In this document: positions 18,815 to 28,822 of the stretch, one piece after another
Layout: every line of letters starts with the position of its first letter
How positions within the stretch are numbered: position 1 is the stretch's first letter
Origin: an uncultured Bacteroidales bacterium
GTDB lineage: Bacteria > Bacteroidota > Bacteroidia > Bacteroidales > Bacteroidaceae
Direction: 5' to 3'
Length of the DNA stretch: 64,000 nucleotides
Assembly (NCBI GenBank): GCA_945836755.1
Contig: CAMAMB010000002.1
Span: 33,578-97,577, forward strand
The notes under the pieces: model-generated
Told to the model about the DNA's origin: nothing
The model's input: the letters and a program-made list of their open reading frames with translations, nothing else
The model's database searches: none
Made by a program: the position numbers and the translations under genes

Positions 18815-18837
18815 AGACTTTTTCAGGAAGAACTTTG

Positions 18838-18845
18838 TAGCTTTG
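18838..18845 (+). promoter_or_regulatory. -7 box upstream of the TrmH-family operon
   Basis: TAGCTTTG matches TAnnTTTG on the plus strand, back to back with the TamL promoter. A TTTT tract near 18819-18822 could serve as a poor -33. The predicted leader to the methyltransferase ATG at 19068 would be about 215 nt and contains no convincing ORF. Confidence 0.45.
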
Positions 18846-19067
18846 CCGTGAAATACCATTGCTCTCACGTAGCAGACAATAGTAATAGCCCCGCCCTATA
18901 GAAGTCATTCCTCACTGCGCCGATGCCTTCCCCTATGGCCACCCACAACCCGGCTTCCAATGAAGGGGAACACCAGCCATCCTACATCCATCTACCCGCC
19001 TCACAGCAAGGACTGTCTGCCTCGGACAATCCTTGCCATATTTTCACCATAAACCGCCCCCTCATAT

Positions 19068-19862
19068 ATGCTCACTCGCCGCACCATAAAATTTGTTCAT
19101 TCGCTTGCACAAAAGAAGTACCGCGACGACAGTCTCTGTTTTGTGGCAGAGGGGAGGAAACTTGTCTACGATTTGCTGGCCGCAGGTATGAAAGCCGAAG
19201 GGCTCTATGCCACTGACGACTTTCTCGCCTCATTACCGGCTTCCCTCCTTCCTGCCTCCACAGCAGTCCATCCCTGCACAGTGGCCGAACTGGCGGCCCT
19301 CTCTGCCTTGGCTTCTCCCCCCAAAGGCGGGGGTGCCATCTGTGTCTTCCACCAAAGGCCCCTAGTGTCAGTCACAGCAACAGAGGCCATTGGCAACACC
19401 CTAAGCATAGCCTTAGATGGTGTACAAGATCCCGGCAACTTAGGCACCATTATCCGCACAGCCGATTGGTTCGGCATTCACCGCATTTTCGCTTCACACG
19501 AGACTGCCGACGTCTATTCCCCCAAGGTAGTGCAAAGCACGATGGGGGCCTTGGCCCGCGTGGAAGTTATCTACACTGACCTTCCTTCATTTATCTCATC
19601 GCTGCCAGAGAGCACACCGGTATATGGTACTTTCCTGGACGGCGACAATTGTTATACAGCCCCCATCGAACGGCCGGAAGCCGGCCTCCTTGTCATGGGC
19701 AACGAGGGCAATGGCATCAGCGCACAGGTTGCAGACGGCGTGACCCACCGCCTATATATCCCCCCGTTCCCGGATAGCAGTTGTGGGTCAGAAAGTCTTA
19801 ATGTAGCGTCAGCCACAGCGATACTCTGCGCAGAGCTTCGTCGGCGCATCCGAGCGAAATAA
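19068..19862 (+). CDS. TrmH/SpoU-family RNA 2'-O-methyltransferase
   Basis: 264-residue SPOUT methyltransferase. An N-terminal substrate-binding domain (RTIKFVHSLAQKKYRDDSLCFVAEGRKLV) is followed by the three SpoU motifs: NLGTIIRTADWFG, LLVMGNEGNGIS and IPPFPDSSCGSESLNVASATAIL, forming the trefoil knot and SAM site. It methylates ribose in rRNA or tRNA, but the exact nucleotide cannot be predicted. The glycosyltransferase-like gene begins 27 bp after its stop, so the two are probably co-transcribed. Confidence 0.88.
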   Translation: MLTRRTIKFVHSLAQKKYRDDSLCFVAEGRKLVYDLLAAGMKAEGLYATDDFLASLPASLLPASTAVHPCTVAELAALSALASPPKGGGAICVFHQRPLVSVTATEAIGNTLSIALDGVQDPGNLGTIIRTADWFGIHRIFASHETADVYSPKVVQSTMGALARVEVIYTDLPSFISSLPESTPVYGTFLDGDNCYTAPIERPEAGLLVMGNEGNGISAQVADGVTHRLYIPPFPDSSCGSESLNVASATAILCAELRRRIRAK

Positions 19863-19889
19863 GCCCACACATGTGCCCTACCTTTCACA

Positions 19890-21317
19890 TTGACCGTCTC
19901 ACTATCAGCCCTTGCCCTTTTAGCCTTGTATCCTTTGACCGATATATCTTCATTCTCGCTTGTCATCATGCTGCTGGCAGTCATTCAGCTGCTCGCAGCC
20001 TTTATATATTGGAGCATATTCTGGTGGGATAGTAAAAGGCCTGAGGCGATAGCTCAGCAGAACCAACCCACCTCTCTCAGCGACAGCGACCATGCTGCTC
20101 GCATAACCCTTATTGTACCGATAGGACCAAGCGACAACCGCGATGAGGCCATTGCCACCATTCAAGCGTTGAGACAACAGCAATATCAGGGGTATTGTGA
20201 AGTGGTTGTTGCTGACTTCACACATGACAACGACGACATACCACTGCAAGCCCTCATCGAGAACCTGGCGAACACGACCGAGGGGCTGCGCCTGCGCCAT
20301 ACAGCGGTGCCTACGTCCTCGCGCCAGATTGTGCCTCGAAAGTTGGCTCTTACTCTGGGCTTCAAGGCCGCCTGGGGCGAATGGGTCATGGTCGTTCGCC
20401 CGGGGGCCATCCCCCCCGACACTCACTGGGTAGAAGCCTGCGCAGCGCACATGACTTCCGGCTACGACTATATACAATACTATACCACGTATCGTCCGTG
20501 CGACACATCCTCACCCCTTCCCCCTGACACACCGAAGTCTGATAGGGTCAATCTACGTAAGAAGCCAAAATACTCACCCTCGGCCACACTGACCTTCGAG
20601 CACATTCATCATTACCTTGACGTGTGGTACGCCTGGCAAAAAGGGATACGTTTCAATCCGCCACTCGAAGGCTATGCCCTGCGCAAAGAGTGGTTCCTCG
20701 CCGAAGGGGGCTTTAGTGACAGCCTTGCCTTCAACTTTGGCGAAGAAACCATCCTCATTGCCCGTCACGCATTGCCCTCACGCACTGCCATGGTGCTATC
20801 ACCCTCTTCCACCCTACATCTGCGTGCCCCATCGACTACCGAACTTTACTTTGAACGTATCGTGCGGTCTGAGAGCCACCAATATACAGATGTTGAGGCC
20901 GCGCCGCTTACCGCCACACGCCAGGCGACAGTCGTCATTGCTGTCTACGCATATATGGCTGCTTTTATTACCTGGCTTCTCACACGCCTCGCCCAGGTGG
21001 GATATTATCTTTTACCACCAGACTACGACAATGAGGTACTTTCGTGGCTCGCTCCCGTCTTCAGCCTGGACTACCGCCCCATATTCGACAGCCTGATCGA
21101 TGCGCTTTGTATCCTCATTCTTTTTATCTTTGCAGGTCTGACCCGCAAGGGGCTTCGGCGCATAGCCGGTTCGCTTGGTGAGAGCCTGCCGGGTAGTTTC
21201 AGTTTCCTGGCCTTTGTACTCTCCGCACCCTACAGGTGGCTGCGCATTAGCTTCGGCCGTACCTACCACAGCCCCGACTTCGACCGCAAGGCCTATCCCC
21301 ATAGCGCTACCCCCTAA
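19890..21317 (+). CDS. Membrane glycosyltransferase-like protein (GT2-like), 475 aa
   Basis: The reading frame begins at TTG 19890; a nearby ATG at 19871 is out of frame. Two N-terminal hydrophobic segments (about 3-15 and 22-45) precede a GT2-like domain beginning RITLIVPIGPSDNRDEAIATIQAL, and two or three hydrophobic segments follow (about 345-372 and 405-425). Compared with active family 2 enzymes, the usual DxD metal site appears replaced: the matching stretch reads WVMVVRPGAIPPDTHWV. It may have lost sugar-nucleotide chemistry or use another site. The product is unknown. It lies between the methyltransferase gene and thiE on the same strand. Confidence 0.7.
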   Translation: MTVSLSALALLALYPLTDISSFSLVIMLLAVIQLLAAFIYWSIFWWDSKRPEAIAQQNQPTSLSDSDHAARITLIVPIGPSDNRDEAIATIQALRQQQYQGYCEVVVADFTHDNDDIPLQALIENLANTTEGLRLRHTAVPTSSRQIVPRKLALTLGFKAAWGEWVMVVRPGAIPPDTHWVEACAAHMTSGYDYIQYYTTYRPCDTSSPLPPDTPKSDRVNLRKKPKYSPSATLTFEHIHHYLDVWYAWQKGIRFNPPLEGYALRKEWFLAEGGFSDSLAFNFGEETILIARHALPSRTAMVLSPSSTLHLRAPSTTELYFERIVRSESHQYTDVEAAPLTATRQATVVIAVYAYMAAFITWLLTRLAQVGYYLLPPDYDNEVLSWLAPVFSLDYRPIFDSLIDALCILILFIFAGLTRKGLRRIAGSLGESLPGSFSFLAFVLSAPYRWLRISFGRTYHSPDFDRKAYPHSATP

Positions 21318-21396
21318 GCTCCGGTTGGCTCCTGCTGCCACCTGCCCACACCCACCTTCAACCTACCGGCCCATCGCACATCACTATCTAACCTAT

Positions 21397-22017
21397 ATGC
21401 TCCCACTTCAATTTATCACCCATCAGACTGAGCGATACAGCTACGAAGAGTCCGCAGAAATTGCCCTCAAGGGTGGCTGCAAATGGATCCAACTTCGCAT
21501 GAAGGGCCATACCGATGACGAAGTGCGCCCTATCGCCCGGCGTTTGTTGAAGGCATGTCGGGCGGCTGAGGCTGTACTCATTATTGACGACCGGGTACAT
21601 CTCGTCAACGAGATACAATGTGATGGCGTCCACCTCGGACAGCAGGACATGCCTATCGCTGAGGCTCGGTCCCTGTTGGGTGAGGGTTTCCTCATTGGCG
21701 GCACGGCCAACACCCCGGAGCAGGCCGTACAGGTCTGCGTAGATGGTGGCGACTACGTGGGCTGCGGGCCCTTCCGCTTCACTACCACTAAAGAAAACCT
21801 GTCCCCAGTGCTCGGCCTCGAGGGATATAAGTCTATTGTGTCTGCGCTACGTGCCAAGCGCATACGCCGCCCCATCTGCGCCATTGGAGGCATCACCCTC
21901 GACGACGTACCGGCCATCATGCAGACCGGCGTCCAGGGCATTGCCGTCAGTGGGGCTATCTTACACGCTCCCGACCCCATCCAGGCCATCCATCGCTTTC
22001 TCCACTGCTCTTACTGA
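21397..22017 (+). CDS. thiE: Thiamine-phosphate synthase
   Basis: 206 residues from ATG 21397 (MLPLQFITHQTERYSYEESA); the longer track ORF reads through the end of the previous gene. ThiE joins hydroxymethylpyrimidine-PP and thiazole phosphate to make thiamine phosphate. Evidence: GGCKWIQLRMK, LIIDDRVHLV, CDGVHLGQQDMP, IGGTANTPEQA, DYVGCGPFRFTTTK and AIGGITLDD, the standard TIM-barrel phosphate and pyrophosphate sites. thiC follows after 82 bp. I found no TPP riboswitch upstream, which is unusual for Bacteroidota thiamine genes. Confidence 0.93.
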   Translation: MLPLQFITHQTERYSYEESAEIALKGGCKWIQLRMKGHTDDEVRPIARRLLKACRAAEAVLIIDDRVHLVNEIQCDGVHLGQQDMPIAEARSLLGEGFLIGGTANTPEQAVQVCVDGGDYVGCGPFRFTTTKENLSPVLGLEGYKSIVSALRAKRIRRPICAIGGITLDDVPAIMQTGVQGIAVSGAILHAPDPIQAIHRFLHCSY

Positions 22018-22087
22018 GGCATCCCCCATTCCGGCGATGGCCTTGCCTTATCCTCCAGTACCATCTATTCACACACTCACTATATAA

Positions 22088-23875
<1,788 letters not shown>

Positions 23876-23900
23876 ACACTATCCTGAACGACAACAAGCC

Positions 23901-23934
23901 GGGTTGACCTCCACGTGTGGAAGTCAACCCTTTT
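23901..23934 (+). terminator. thiC: Rho-independent terminator after thiC
   Basis: GGGTTGAC c TCCAC gt GTGGA a GTCAACCC forms a nearly continuous 13-bp stem, followed by TTTT at 23931-23934. It ends the methyltransferase-thiC transcript. Confidence 0.9.
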
Positions 23935-24102
23935 GCTACGTATATGGCGCCCCTTGGCAATGTCTGCCACGTGTGCCCCCATCCCTTTACCCCCGCCCGA
24001 AGAGGAAAGAAGGAATGAGTGAAAGTAAATACGTTTCATACGCGTTAAATTAATATGGTTGGAAATAATTGGATGCGTGGCGTGGAGGCCTTCATGAAAG
24101 CT

Positions 24103-24124
24103 GCGCCGGGAGACGCTCCCGCGC
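24103..24124. other. GC-rich hairpin in the thiC-HAD intergenic region
   Basis: GCG-C-CGGGAG / ACG / CTCCCG-CGC forms a 9-bp stem with a 1-nt bulge and a 3-nt loop. There is no T-run on either strand. Its role is unknown. The surrounding 24.0-24.3 kb is AT-rich and holds no convincing gene. Confidence 0.4.
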
Positions 24125-24338
24125 ATAACTAATCAAAAGCCTGGAGCTAAAACTCATTGTAAATTTTTACCCCTCCGAGATTATATAAGATTAACCATAA
24201 AAAGCTGCAACAGGCATTACGCGCAGCTGTGGGAGCGACTACCCAACAGGGGCATCATGCGCCGAAAGGAGGCATGCGAGAATAGGGGTATGGTGATGCT
24301 GGCCGCGAAAACAGGTAGTTGTCTAAGAATTAGGACAT

Positions 24339-24498
24339 GCACATCGGGAATTTCTACAAGTACATCTAAGATTTCCTACAAGTACATCTAGCTTTTCCTA
24401 CATGTACATCTAGGTTTTCCTACATGTACATCTAGGTTTTCCTACATGTACATCCAGGTTTTCCTACATGTACATCCAGGTTTTCCTACATGTACATG
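24339..24498. repeat. 22-bp tandem array with GTACATC core (array 2)
   Basis: GTACATC occurs at 24360, 24382, 24404, 24426, 24448 and 24470, GTACATG at 24492, and a degenerate GCACATC at 24339. Spacing is exactly 22 bp after the first unit. The consensus unit is TTTTCCTACATGTACATCTAGG; the upstream units diverge progressively (CTACAAG instead of CTACATG). It lies between the ends of convergent thiC and HAD genes. It shares the core and period, but not the rest of the unit, with the array at 7.6 kb. Confidence 0.92.
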
Positions 24499-24550
24499 GA
24501 TGAAATAATGAGGGGCACCAAAAAAAACACAACTGAGGACGTAGCATCCC

Positions 24551-24644
24551 TGCCCGCCCCTTTCAGGGTCGGGAATTAAGGGGGGGCAACGCCTTAGATA
24601 GGACTAACGTCCTATCCTATTGTCTCCGTCCCCTCCGGGGGCAC
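24551..24644. repeat. GC-rich REP-like interspersed element
   Basis: The segment runs from GCCCGCCCCTTTCAGGGTC through GGGGGGCAACGCC to CCGTCCCCTCCGGGGGC, with a perfect central hairpin ATAGGAC-taac-GTCCTAT at 24598-24615. This style (short GC hairpins reading CCCCTTTCAGGG and CCCCTCCGGGGGC around a TA-rich middle) resembles the palindromic repeats scattered through many Bacteroidales genomes. Only one copy is in this window, so the assignment rests on resemblance. Confidence 0.45.
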
Positions 24645-24711
24645 GCTTACAATGAAGACATGTACGTTTAGCCATCCCCTCGGGCATGCTCTTCATAACA
24701 TAAATACATCC

Positions 24712-24873
24712 ATGAAAAAAATGTACAAGGCCCCCTGTGTGGCAGAAACACATGCTCCACACGCCCATAACTTAATGAAAATGTCTGCACGTATGCCCCC
24801 AGAGGGGGCAAATAACCCAGGGGAGAGCCCACGCCCTACCTACGCGGCCCTTCCTCTCTTTCTCCGCCCCTGA
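24712..24873 (+). CDS. Possible small peptide gene, 53 aa, MKKxYxAP type
   Basis: From ATG 24712 the translation begins MKKMYKAPCVAETHAPHAHNLMKMS. Bacteroidales carry many short, poorly studied ORFs starting MKKxYxxPxxxxx with a downstream LM or similar, often with unrelated tails; this start fits that pattern well. The tail (PPEGANNPGESPRPTYAALPLFLRP) is proline-rich and may be decayed. It is the only plausible coding sequence in the 1.16-kb gap between thiC and the HAD gene. The track start at 24652 is less likely. Confidence 0.35.
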   Translation: MKKMYKAPCVAETHAPHAHNLMKMSARMPPEGANNPGESPRPTYAALPLFLRP

Positions 24874-25032
24874 AGGAGCAAGGCGCATTCCAGGCCTCCA
24901 CCCTCCTCATTCCACATGCCGCCCCTGCCAATGTGCCTGTCCCCCGGCAGACACATATAGGCATTACAGCAGATGCCATATAGACCACAACCCGGCGCTG
25001 ACGCGGTAGAGCGCCCCGACGGCATGGAGAAA

Positions 25033-25818
25033 CTACAACGGGAGGGTAAGGAGCTGCGACAAATGGGTGATGACAAAGTCTGCCTCGGGGGAAACGGTCG
25101 CCGTATCCGTCGGCGAGACCTCCAGCTCTATGCCACGGGCCGAAGGGATGGTCGATGGATCCTCCCATCCACGTCCCTTGTACCACACGGTACGACAGCC
25201 AATGGCGTGGGCCGGACGGATGTCATTCTTCACGCTGTCGCCCACCATCACGCAGCGGTCAGGAGCCACGCCGGCAGCTTCGACAGCCAACCGGTATATC
25301 TCCGTGGAAGGCTTGCGTACATTCACCGTGGCACTTTCAACCACCGCTTCAAAATAAGAAGCCAAACCGTATTCTCTCAAAACCGTGGGAAGGTTGCCGT
25401 AAAAGTTGGAGACCATGACCAGTGCATGGCCACGCTTGGTAAGTGCCTCCAACACAGCGGCCGACTGCTCAGTGCAGCGTCGGGCGACTTGGTCGAGACG
25501 GCTTGCCAGTTGCCGGGCCACAGCTTCAAGCTCGTCACCGGCCTCACAAACGGGCCGACCCAAAGCCTGAAGTGCTATGAGCTCCTGCCTCATCTTGACG
25601 AGTTGTGTCTGATAGAAGTCGTAAGAAGGTTGGACCAGGGTTTTGTCCCGTTCGAGTGCCCGCTCCCCGGCAATATAGGCTTGGCGCAGCGTGGCATCGT
25701 CCATGGAAAAACCCGCAGCCTCGTAGGCCTCTTTGATAAGATGATACCAGTGGCAGGCCTGCGCGTCAAGCGTGCCGCCGTAATCAAGGAGAATGGTACA
25801 TGGCTTCATGGCAGACAT
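25033..25818 (-). CDS. HAD-superfamily hydrolase
   Basis: Likely start ATG 25818 (MSAMKPCTILLDYGGTLD) or 25809; the track ATG at 25848 adds extra residues. Motif I reads LLDYGGTLD, so the second aspartate of DxDxT is glycine; motif II is VMVSNFYGN, motif III lysine is in NVRKPSTEIY, motif IV is VMVGDSVKNDIRPA. The insert between motifs I and II is helical (C1 cap). It is the last gene of the minus-strand cluster with the CDP-alcohol phosphotransferase, so it may remove a phosphate from a lipid head group, but the missing aspartate makes normal phosphatase activity uncertain. Confidence 0.8.
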   Translation of the reverse strand: MSAMKPCTILLDYGGTLDAQACHWYHLIKEAYEAAGFSMDDATLRQAYIAGERALERDKTLVQPSYDFYQTQLVKMRQELIALQALGRPVCEAGDELEAVARQLASRLDQVARRCTEQSAAVLEALTKRGHALVMVSNFYGNLPTVLREYGLASYFEAVVESATVNVRKPSTEIYRLAVEAAGVAPDRCVMVGDSVKNDIRPAHAIGCRTVWYKGRGWEDPSTIPSARGIELEVSPTDTATVSPEADFVITHLSQLLTLPL

Positions 25819-25885
25819 TAAAAGCTGTTTGAAAAGAAGGTAAGGCAAAGTCGTTAGCGGCAGCTGGTCGAGGGCTGGTGCGGCT

Positions 25886-26887
25886 TTAGCGCATGAGCTG
25901 CTTGTTGCCCACTTTGACCAAGGCCACGCCTATGAGCACCCACACAGTCTCTCTCACGCGAGTGTAGAGCCCGGTCAAGACTCCCATGCCCGGCGCCGAG
26001 AGATGAAGCAGACCCAGGATGAGAAGCAGACCACCCTCACGCGCCCCGAGCTGCATGGGGAAGAAAAACAGGAGGTTGCCCATCAGCGACGAGAAGGCCA
26101 GTATGAAAATGGCATCACTGAGACCCAACGAGACGCCAAGGGAGAGAAGGATAAACCAATACTCTAACGAATTGACTAAACGGGCCACAAACTCTGCTGT
26201 AAGCGAGGCCCAGAACGCGCGTGGCATGGAGTGAAGAAGCGCTATGCCTTCGTCTATCTGCCTTATCTGGTCGAGGTGGCTCTCATAAAACTTGCGCGAC
26301 CAACGACGTAGCACCGGTACATACAGCAAGGGCACTATCAGGCGTTCAATCACGCCCTTGCGATAGAAGAAGGCAAAGCCAACGAACACGGCAAGCACTA
26401 CGACCACAAATCCACCCAGCAAGGCCCAGAGCAACGGGGTCATAAGCTCGGTGTGGAGGATGACGAAGAGCAGGGCAGCGAAGCTCCACAGACAGAAGTG
26501 CGACAAGATGTGCATCATGGAATACAGCGCTACGCTCGAGATGGCATGACAGGTGCCAATGTAGCTGCTCAGTTCCATCACCCTATACGGCCCGCCCCCA
26601 AAACCGAAGGGCGTGGTGTAACTAAAAGCAAAACCCGAGACGGTGAGTTTATAGGCGTGACGATAAGAGAGATGGCGCTCATGGCTGCCACTATTGACAA
26701 TGATCTGAAAGGCCCGTGCATTGAAAGCGTAGACTATCACCCACACACCAAGCACCGCCGGGAAATAAAGACCGGCGCGTCCGATGTTGGCTACGAGCGT
26801 CTCGTAGTCGACATCGAACGTGAGCAGCATCACGGCAATAGAGGCTACGCCGAATAGGAGGAAGAGGTTTCGTACAAATGGCGACAT
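25886..26887 (-). CDS. UPF0104 / lysylphosphatidylglycerol-synthase-like membrane protein
   Basis: 333 residues with about eight hydrophobic segments and the family-like elements YAFNARAFQIIV, TVSGFAFSYTTPFGFGGGPYRVMEL and FFFPMQLGAREGGLLL. This matches the UPF0104 (flippase-like, PF03706) membrane domain without the soluble aminoacyl-transferase domain of MprF. Such proteins are proposed lipid transporters. The start overlaps the CDP-alcohol phosphotransferase gene by 43 bp, which points to translational coupling and a shared role in handling the lipid product. Confidence 0.82.
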   Translation of the reverse strand: MSPFVRNLFLLFGVASIAVMLLTFDVDYETLVANIGRAGLYFPAVLGVWVIVYAFNARAFQIIVNSGSHERHLSYRHAYKLTVSGFAFSYTTPFGFGGGPYRVMELSSYIGTCHAISSVALYSMMHILSHFCLWSFAALLFVILHTELMTPLLWALLGGFVVVVLAVFVGFAFFYRKGVIERLIVPLLYVPVLRRWSRKFYESHLDQIRQIDEGIALLHSMPRAFWASLTAEFVARLVNSLEYWFILLSLGVSLGLSDAIFILAFSSLMGNLLFFFPMQLGAREGGLLLILGLLHLSAPGMGVLTGLYTRVRETVWVLIGVALVKVGNKQLMR

Positions 26888-27777
26888 AGGCTTTCGTGGC
26901 GTGCTCTCATGTAGAAGAAGAGGGCGTTGAGCACAGTTAATTCAAAGGCTAAATAATAGAGGGGCTGACCGAGCAACATGGAGATGTAGAGTACAATGGC
27001 TCTTGTGTTAAAGGTAAGGATATTGGCATAGGCCATCAGCGGCAGGCTGCCCTGGCGAAAATCCTCGCGCAGCTTCTCAGGCAGCGCGCCGTCAGGGAAC
27101 ATCTCTGCGAGCTTCCTTCTCAAAGTCTGGAAGGCCGGGGTCATGCTCTCTTGAGCTGCTGTGTAACGAGCATAGAAATAGAGGAAAAGTCGCCAGATGA
27201 AATCGTCGCGCCAGCGCAGGCGTTTGAACTCTGCCTTCAGGCTATCGGCTGCCTCCAACTCACTGCCGCCGTGGCCCTTCATGAAGTAGAGATGTATGTT
27301 GCGATAGTAGTCAGCGAGCTTACACTGGTTGCCGTGACAGATGAAACCGGTGAAGGCGCACAGCACCCATATCCAGATGCCCCAGTCCGTAGAGGTAAAG
27401 GGGATGGTAGTATGCTGGAGGCGCAGGCAGATAGCCGCATAGATGGCTATGAACCATACGTCGCCGGCAAAGCCGTCGAGCACACGTCCCAAGCGGGTCT
27501 TCTGGCCTGTCATACGGGCCAGCTGGCCGTCGGCGCTGTCTAAGAGATTGGCCACAAACAGGGAGAGGATGCCCAACAGCACACTCTGCGTTTCGGTCGA
27601 AGCGAAGAAGCAACCCGCCAACGCACCGAGCACGATACTGAGAAGGGTAACCACATTGGGATGTACGTGAAGCAGGCGAAAAAGGTGCGCCCAGAGCAGA
27701 CCTAAGGGGCGGGTCAGATGAATGTCAAGCCACTCTTCAGTGTCTTGCGACTTAAAAGTAGAACTTAAAGTAGTCAT
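26845..27777 (-). CDS. CDP-alcohol phosphatidyltransferase family protein
   Basis: 310-residue membrane enzyme with the full family motif DSADGQLARMTGQKTRLGRVLDGFAGD (about residues 81-107), containing the DGxxAR...G...D...D active site. Several hydrophobic segments surround it. These enzymes swap an alcohol for CMP on a CDP-activated partner, forming phosphodiester lipids. The N-terminal soluble stretch (STDTEEWLDIHLTRP-like) resembles the Bacteroides enzyme I recall from inositol-lipid loci, but the alcohol cannot be read from sequence. It lies between ATP-grasp and UPF0104 genes in one operon. Confidence 0.88.
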   Translation of the reverse strand: MTTLSSTFKSQDTEEWLDIHLTRPLGLLWAHLFRLLHVHPNVVTLLSIVLGALAGCFFASTETQSVLLGILSLFVANLLDSADGQLARMTGQKTRLGRVLDGFAGDVWFIAIYAAICLRLQHTTIPFTSTDWGIWIWVLCAFTGFICHGNQCKLADYYRNIHLYFMKGHGGSELEAADSLKAEFKRLRWRDDFIWRLFLYFYARYTAAQESMTPAFQTLRRKLAEMFPDGALPEKLREDFRQGSLPLMAYANILTFNTRAIVLYISMLLGQPLYYLAFELTVLNALFFYMRARHESLCRHLYETSSSYSA

Positions 27778-27801
27778 CAGGATGGGGCTGATAGATGGAG
27801 G

Positions 27802-28695
27802 TTATACTGAGAGGGAGTTGGCCGCAGAATGAAGCGTCTCGTCGGCAGCTAAGAGGGCGATAGCCTTGGCGGCGGCCTTTCGACAAGGCGCAAAGCTGGG
27901 CCAGTCGTTGAAGTCGATGATGTACGCCTCGCCTGAAGGGGTCACAATGGCATCACCCCCATAGACAGTGAGTCCCAGCACCTCGGCAGCCAGTTCGGCC
28001 TGCGTCTGCAAGTCCTCTTCGCTGAAGGCGGGTGGAAGCGGCAAGTCATTGGCACAGGCTATGCCGAACTTCTCATAGCCTAACGTGCTGGCAAGATGGA
28101 CAGAGAAGAAGCGGCCACCGCCTACGCCGTAGAACTTGATGGGCGTGCCCTCTACATGGCTCTCTATAAGTACACGCAGAATGTGGCGGGTGGCAAAGTC
28201 TGCCAACACGGAGGCAAGCTCTTCCACCTGAGACACCGCACGGATGTCCGCTGCACTCTGGCTGCACTCGTCGGCGCGTTTGATCCAGAAGCGCGGAACC
28301 TGGCCGGACAGCGTGGACGATGGAAGCTCGGCCGGTAAACCCTCAGAGGGGTTGACAGCCACAAGGGGGGGAAGATGGACACCGGCCTCGCCTAACCGCT
28401 CTGCCACATAGGCCCGGTGAAGCGCCTGAAGAGCTATCGCGGAGTTATAGACAGGAAGCCCTTCAGCCTCGGCGACAGCGAGATCGGCCACCACGCGACG
28501 GCTGCGTGCCATGGAAAACACACAGTCGAAGGCGGAGAGGTCAGGGGAGATAAAGAAATCTTCCTGGAGCGTAGACACCTCATGGCCACAACGGCACAGA
28601 CGCGAGACTACGGAGGAGAAAATGGCCTCATCGCGGTTCGCTGCTCCGGGACTGAAGCAGGTGGCGCGGCGCACAGCCAGTATCTTTTTGGGCAT
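27802..28695 (-). CDS. ATP-grasp domain protein
   Basis: 297 residues with the order pre-ATP-grasp domain (DCVFSMARSRRVVADLAVAEAEGLPVYNS), lysine-containing ATP site (FWIKRADE), IESHVEGTPIKFYGVG, and the metal-binding end EAYIIDFNDWPSFAPCRKA. ATP-grasp enzymes join a carboxylate to an amine or similar via an acyl phosphate, so this may add an amino acid or modify a head group. The substrate is unknown. It is 24 bp upstream of the CDP-alcohol phosphotransferase gene, in the same direction. Confidence 0.8.
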   Translation of the reverse strand: MPKKILAVRRATCFSPGAANRDEAIFSSVVSRLCRCGHEVSTLQEDFFISPDLSAFDCVFSMARSRRVVADLAVAEAEGLPVYNSAIALQALHRAYVAERLGEAGVHLPPLVAVNPSEGLPAELPSSTLSGQVPRFWIKRADECSQSAADIRAVSQVEELASVLADFATRHILRVLIESHVEGTPIKFYGVGGGRFFSVHLASTLGYEKFGIACANDLPLPPAFSEEDLQTQAELAAEVLGLTVYGGDAIVTPSGEAYIIDFNDWPSFAPCRKAAAKAIALLAADETLHSAANSLSV

Positions 28696-28822
28696 AATGA
28701 TAATAGTAAAAACGGCAAGGGTGACAAGAGACCTTCAGAATGGTCAACGCCACACCTATCATATAAGGAGGCCGTGTGTGAAAGGCAGTCGGGCTGCCGA
28801 AGATGGGGACACGTAGAGCCGT

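Noticed and set aside
24339-24498. CRISPR array
   Set aside because: Units repeat head to tail every 22 bp with no unique spacers, and no cas genes are nearby.
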